DNA of 60,793 bases from assembly GCF_000220255.1 (NCBI RefSeq), contig NZ_GL982514.1:1-60793 (forward strand), read 5' to 3'. The notes beneath the pieces are model-generated. The model saw only the letters and a program-made list of their open reading frames with translations, searched no databases and was not told the DNA's origin. Below are positions 56,350 through 60,793 of this stretch, one piece after another. Every line of letters begins with the position of its first letter. The first letter of the stretch is position 1. The translations under genes and the position numbers were made by a program. The DNA is from Prevotella pallens ATCC 700821 (GTDB lineage Bacteria > Bacteroidota > Bacteroidia > Bacteroidales > Bacteroidaceae).

Positions 56350-56745
56350 CAAACAAATTGCAACAACGCTGCTTATGGGGGGCGAATGCGCTGCTTACAG
56401 ATTGCGAATGCGTGGCGAACGGATTGTAACAATGCAACGTTCAAAAAACAAAAACCATACTTTTGTAACTCAAAAACCCCCTTTTTGCACACTAAAAACC
56501 ATACTTTTGCACGTCAAAAACCATACTTTTGTAATGCGAATATGTAACATACAGAAAACGAACACGTTGCGAACATTCCACAAATGCGTGGCGAACACCC
56601 CGAAATGGATTGCAAAACATTCCGCAATATACCCACGTACACCCACGAAATTGGCTGCGAACCGATTGCGGATGCGCTGCGAACGAATTGCCAAACATTG
56701 CTGACGGTCTGCCAAAACGCTGCAAAACACGCTGCATCATTCGGC
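56350..56745. repeat. Mixed 22-bp arrays, no gene
   Basis: GAAC/GATTGC-type units, AAAAACC...TTTTGC units (56450-56535) and GAACATTCCACAAATGCGTG-type units in series. Open frames here on both strands are unconvincing. Confidence 0.7.
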
Positions 56746-56807
56746 ACTCCGCACAACAATGCACCAACATACAAACATAAAAAAACGTATAAAATTTACA
56801 ACAGAAT

Positions 56808-57167
56808 ATGAAAAAAACAACACTAATAGTAAACATTTTCATCACCATTTTCCTACTCTTATTTGCGCTAAAACCCCTTTTACAATCGAGCAACCTATAT
56901 TGGTGCGCCATATACATACTGTTTGGCGTGGGGTTCATCGCCCAAACTTCAACCATAATAAACGGATTTAGAAGAAAATTATTCCCACAAAAACAAATCA
57001 AAATATTAAACACCACATTGTATATTATGCCATTTATATCCGCATTAGGAATATTTATAAGTTTTAAATACGACCATTCTTTCTTAACTTTCTGGATATT
57101 TATGCTAATTCTAAATGCACTTTATATAGCTGTCCGACTCTTTCTAAAACCCAAAAACCGTTCCTAA
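56808..57167 (+). CDS. Small membrane protein, unknown family
   Basis: 119 residues with four predicted membrane helices (about 5-27, 31-50, 68-88, 92-111) and basic loops (NGFRRKLFPQKQ). MKKTTL start fits the family-typical N-in topology. No motif recognised. It stands alone between repeat blocks and shows none of the 22-bp periodicity, which supports real coding. Confidence 0.65.
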   Translation: MKKTTLIVNIFITIFLLLFALKPLLQSSNLYWCAIYILFGVGFIAQTSTIINGFRRKLFPQKQIKILNTTLYIMPFISALGIFISFKYDHSFLTFWIFMLILNALYIAVRLFLKPKNRS

Positions 57168-57261
57168 CAGTCCACAAAACACCCACACCCTCCCACGAAA
57201 TATCCACGAACACTCCGCAAATAACCACGTACACCCACGAAATGCCTCACGAACACTCCGC

Positions 57262-57469
57262 CAGGCGTAGGGGACCGATTCATCGTGCCCGTATCCTTAC
57301 ATCATCGAATATGTGTTTCCACATTACCAAATATACATATCCGATTCGCCAAATCCCTGCATTCATTTCATCGAATACGCATATTCACATCACCGCATAC
57401 GCATTTCCCCCTCCATTACGTGTGTATTTACGTATATGCGGGCGCGATAAATCGGACCCCTACAGCTGC
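57262..57469. repeat. TIR-bounded repeat element, 208 bp
   Basis: Left CAGGCGTAGGGGACCGATTC, right GATAAATCGGACCCCTAC then AGCTGC. Length 9 x 22 + 10. Confidence 0.85.
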
Positions 57470-57787
57470 TGACGGATTGCGATAATGCTGCTGACGGTCT
57501 GCAACAACGCTGCGAACAAATTGCAATATACACACGTACACCCACGAAACACCATACTTTTGCACCACAAAAACCATACTTTCGCACCGCAAAAACCTAT
57601 CGGCGACAAATTGGGAGGGTCGCAAAAACGTTTTGTTAAAATCATCATTGTAGCTGAAACGAATATCTCCCATACTCAAAACAAAACTCTATCGTCTCTC
57701 TTAGAATATCATTTTCTTAATCATTATAATAGATTATATAGTGTACGGATAACTATCTGACATTCAATTTATAACGATTTCTACATA

Positions 57788-57925
57788 CGACAAATATGGA
57801 ACTTATCTGCGACAGATTAGTAATTTGAATGCGACAAATACGTAATTTGTCTACGACAAATAGGTAACTCGCCACCATTTCGGCACGACAGAATGGGAGA
57901 ATAGGGGCGACAGAATGGGAATTTT
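57788..57925. repeat. 22-bp CGACAAAT array
   Basis: CGACAAAT or CGACAGAT starts at 57788, 57810, 57832 and 57854, then CGACAGAATGGGA at 57886 and 57908. Spacing is 22 bp apart from one 32-bp step. This is the inverse of the TGTCG motif at 49.1 kb. Confidence 0.85.
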
Positions 57926-58412
57926 TCACTTTTTTGACGCCGAAAACATATCCCAAATGCGCCAAAAACACCACTTTCTGTTTCTAAATACTACTCCCCT
58001 ACCCCACCAAAATTTGTTTTTTATGGTGCTGAATACCATTACTGTTTTTACATTTACATACTTGTAAATGCTTGATAACGTGCTGAATACACATTATTAA
58101 ATATTGCTTGCGACACAATGGGAACAATATTTATATGCCTAAAAAATACCTTTCAGCGACACTTTGGGAAACTATATGCACGCATTTCTCACATCGTTGT
58201 TGAATATTTGCAATATTCAGGCACAACAAAGCTGCCACCTTCTCTGAATATTCTCCATATTCAGGCACAACAAATCGTCCCCCACGCCTGCCAACAAACT
58301 GTCTGTCAGCTGCCAACAATCTACACTATCGCCATTAAAGCTCCACAATTCTGCAACGCACACTTCACTATTCTACACCACACATTCCACAATTCTGCAA
58401 CGCACAAACCGC

Positions 58413-58555
58413 CAGACGTATGGGCAGATTCATCGTGCTCGCCTCTCCTCCGTTAATGTTTCGTGGCTGAATATTCATCTCCTCTGCCTCCATTAATTTC
58501 TCTTTCGTGGGCGTATATATATACGCAGGCACGGCAAATCTGCCCATACAGCTGT
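58413..58555. repeat. Short diverged TIR-bounded element, about 142 bp
   Basis: Left CAGACGTATGGGCAGATTC, right GGCAAATCTGCCCATACAGC. Both caps have changed in parallel so that they still pair (TATGGGCAGATT with AATCTGCCCATA). Length 6 x 22 + 10 or 11. Confidence 0.75.
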
Positions 58556-58559
58556 TAAC

Positions 58560-59570
58560 AGACTGCTATTCAGCTGATAACAAACAACCATTACACTGCT
58601 AACAACCTGATGCGCACCCCTCAAAACTCTATCCGTAGCCCCTGCAAACATATTGCTACATTCTCTGTTTGCGTGCATTCGGAAGCCTTCCTAACCAGGC
58701 AACGCCACCCATTTTTTACCCCCCTAACACACCATACACCTACTTTCGATTTGCGTTCGGTTTTCTCTCCCAATTTGTCGCACCACTTTTGTAAAAGCAT
58801 ACTTCCTTTTTTGTCGCACAATGGCTATACCTCTGTTTTTTGATACCCTACTATTTTGTCGCACTTTTCTATACCTTTCCTCCTCGATGTTGCCTAAATT
58901 CTGCTGCCCATACCACAGAACTGCTGCAAAATAGCCCATTTTTCGAACGACAAATTAGGAACAAATATTGTTCAAAATATACCTCATAAGCTATATATAA
59001 ATATCTAATGTACAGCAAAATAAACATATACAACTACAGAAACACTTAAACAATTAACCAAACTTTTCACTTTTTTGTCGCCATTCGCCTTTAATTCATC
59101 TCTTATCTGCTATGTGTATCAGTGCTTTATACACCTTTTTACACCTTAAAAAACTATATTCCCATTTTGTCGTACATAGTTTTTACAGCATATTTCCTCC
59201 CTTTTTGTCGCCCAAAACTACCCCTTTTGTTTTGCAACAACAATTTTGTTGCTGCCCCATTCCCATTTTCCTGCTTTTTTTCTACGCCTCCCCCACCCTT
59301 TTCGTTCCATTGTTTTTTGCGTTTGTTTCTATTTTTTTCCAAAATAGACTTGCGTTTTTTGCTTCAAAAAATCTTCCGTTTTTGTCGCCAAAACTTTTGG
59401 GTTTTCTAAACGCTATACCATTTACAGTGTTTCGGTTCTTACCAATTTAAAAATGTAAAACCCTATTTTTGTCCATCAAAAACCCCCTTTTTGCACGCCA
59501 AAAACCATACTTTTGCAATGCAAAAACCACCCTTTTGTTCTGTGAGAATGTAACATACAGATAATCAACA
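58560..59570. other. Repeat-rich intergenic region, no gene seen
   Basis: T/C-rich on the plus strand, with scattered TTTTGTCGC motifs (58776, 58812, 58857 and others) and AAAAACC...TTTTGC units at 59470-59540. ORFs on either strand lack credible protein features. Confidence 0.55.
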
Positions 59571-59650
59571 CGTTGCAAACATTTTACGAATGTATATCAA
59601 ACAGATTGCGAACACGTTGCAAACATTTGGTGAATGTTTCCTTAACACCC

Positions 59651-59843
59651 ACGAAATTGCCTGCGAAACACTCCGTCAATTCCCCACGTCCACCACGAAA
59701 TTGGTTGCGAAACACCCCGTCAATTCCCCACGTCCACCACGAAATTGGTTGCAAAACACTCCGCAATTCCCCACGTCCACCTACGAAATTGGTTGCGAAA
59801 CACCCCGTCAGGCGTAGGGGACCGATTCATCGTGCCCGTATCC
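59651..59843. repeat. 44-bp tandem repeat ending in a solo left cap
   Basis: ACGAAATTG starts at 59651, 59695, 59739 and 59783, exactly 44 bp apart, with CCGTCAATTCCCCACGTCCA between. It runs directly into a left cap at 59809-59843 (CAGGCGTAGGGGACCGATTC). No matching right cap was found before the window ends. Confidence 0.85.
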
Positions 59844-60320
59844 TAACATTGCCAATTACACATATTCGCATAACCAAAAATGCATATCCACATTATCAAT
59901 TACGTGTTTTCATCTCACCACGCACACATCTTTGCATTACCATACCAATATATTCGTTTTTTGTTGTCTATAATATTGAATATAAAACAACCCAATACAG
60001 CATATATATACACGTAAACTGCATAAACTGTTTCTTAGGCTATTTTCTCATAAAAATGCAGAATCGTACCTTACACTCCACCTTATATATATGTATGCAC
60101 CCTAATTTCGTTCTCACGTCTGGTAGAAATTGCGTTCCAATTATCCTCCCTATTCCCAGCGTAGAACCCCGATTTATTTCACCTCTTTACCGTTTTCATA
60201 CACAGAATGGAGGAAAAAAACACGTGCACACCGAATTTTCACTCCCCGAAACTGTACCAAACTATGCACGGACAGAATAATTTGCTCTCACGCCTCCCAC
60301 TCCATCCGCACCCCATTTGT
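59844..60320. other. Intergenic region, no gene seen
   Basis: Contains AAATGCATATCCACATTATC-type units at first, then unremarkable AT-rich sequence. A plus-strand open frame crossing 59573-60280 is repeat translation and not credible. Confidence 0.5.
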
Positions 60321-60600
60321 AGAAATCACATTGCATTCTCTTAGAATTTTCACCACCCTCTCATAGAAATCACATTGCATTCTCTTAGAATTTTCACCAC
60401 CCTCTCATAGAAATCACATTGCATTCTCTTAGAATTTTCACCACCCTCTCATAGGAATCACGTTGCATTCTCTTAGAATTTGTACCACCCATTTGTAGAA
60501 ATCACGTTGCATTCTCTTAGAATTTGCACCCTCTATTCGTAGAAATTGTGTTATGCATTCGTATAATTTGTATCATTCAATTGTATATTGTTGCCACTAT
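60321..60600. repeat. 44-bp tandem repeat, about 6 copies
   Basis: AGAAATCACATTGCATTCTC starts at 60321, 60365, 60409, 60453, 60497 and 60541, an exact 44-bp period. Each copy is two related 22-mers, one beginning AGAAATCAC and one AGAATTTTCACC. Conservation spans the whole unit, with drift toward the right end. Confidence 0.92.
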
Positions 60601-60793
60601 TTTCGTGCAATTGCGTTGCCACCGAATATAATTTTATTACACATTCTCTCGCTTTTCATTCTCTGCTGAATATATTTTTCCGTTCAAATATCCATTTCCT
60701 AACCATACCAACTACCCTACCCCACTCATAAAAATACCTTCTATTGCATCTATTTTTCCCATTCCGTTCTGTGCGCAACCACTAAAAATAACC

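Noticed and set aside
59573..60280. A 235-codon open frame on the plus strand
   Set aside because: It is a translation of the 44-bp repeat and a left cap, without signal, domain or start context.
60321..60600. CRISPR array at the 44-bp repeats (also 48702-48905 and 59651-59806)
   Set aside because: The whole 44-bp unit is conserved, so there is no alternation of constant repeats and variable spacers, and no cas gene is near.
1..60793. tRNA or rRNA genes
   Set aside because: No tRNA-like acceptor and T-loop combination or conserved rRNA segment was found by eye; a tRNAscan-SE run would settle it.

Overview
The window looks like chromosome from a low-GC Bacteroidales bacterium, most likely a Prevotella-type oral or gut anaerobe. 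The reasons are the recurring Bacteroidetes sigma-ABfr promoters (TTTG, 19-20 nt, TAnnTTTG), a type A T9SS C-terminal tail, a fimbrillin lipoprotein, pflB/pflA, and a smalltalk/HU/M15 gene trio. I saw no rRNA or tRNA gene.

Layout. (1) 0.3-8.2 kb: two large secreted multidomain beta-sandwich proteins, separated by 1.9 kb of repeats. (2) 8.4-9.7 kb: no convincing gene, but a near-perfect promoter, a long block of diverged 22-nt units and a strong hairpin terminator, that is, a candidate long non-coding RNA. (3) About 10.13-35.03 kb: an NBU-like integrative mobilizable element. It has two tyrosine integrases, relaxase and MobC, a DUF3408 protein, a CHC2/toprim primase, a VapE helicase and two excisionase-like HTH proteins. 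Its cargo is a split HipA-like kinase with a HIRAN protein, and a six-gene MORC-ATPase/C5-methylase/Z1/DUF4420/AIPR restriction-type defence operon. Two IS1380 left ends lie on either side of that operon, one nested with an IS982 and one fused to a broken rve-type transposase. A ThiF/E1-like gene and an unknown gene have been cut by these insertions. (4) 35-57 kb: chromosomal housekeeping and surface genes: pflB-pflA, a MaoC dehydratase, HutD, a fimbrillin operon, a thioredoxin lipoprotein with a MarR regulator under paired palindromic operators, a Fur-family regulator, smalltalk/HU/M15, phosphosugar mutase, DUF4491-rlmH, an RteC-like protein, ridA and a small membrane protein. (5) 57.2-60.8 kb: repeats only.

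The most unusual signal is in the non-coding DNA. Almost every intergenic gap is built from diverged tandem units with a 22-bp period (or 44, 66 or 88 bp). Several unrelated sequence families share this period. About ten elements bounded by related ~30-bp terminal inverted repeats have lengths that fall on a 22-bp ladder (about 142, 186, 208, 230, 274 and 384 bp). Their ends, their interiors and the flanking arrays all keep nearly the same phase. The mobile element sits inside one of these arrays, and a second array near 36.9 kb serves as an in-window model of the unoccupied site. Because 22 is not a multiple of 3 and is close to two helical turns, the pattern points to DNA- or RNA-level constraint or to a duplication mechanism, not to protein coding.

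All assignments come from reading the sequence and from knowledge of families; no database search was run.
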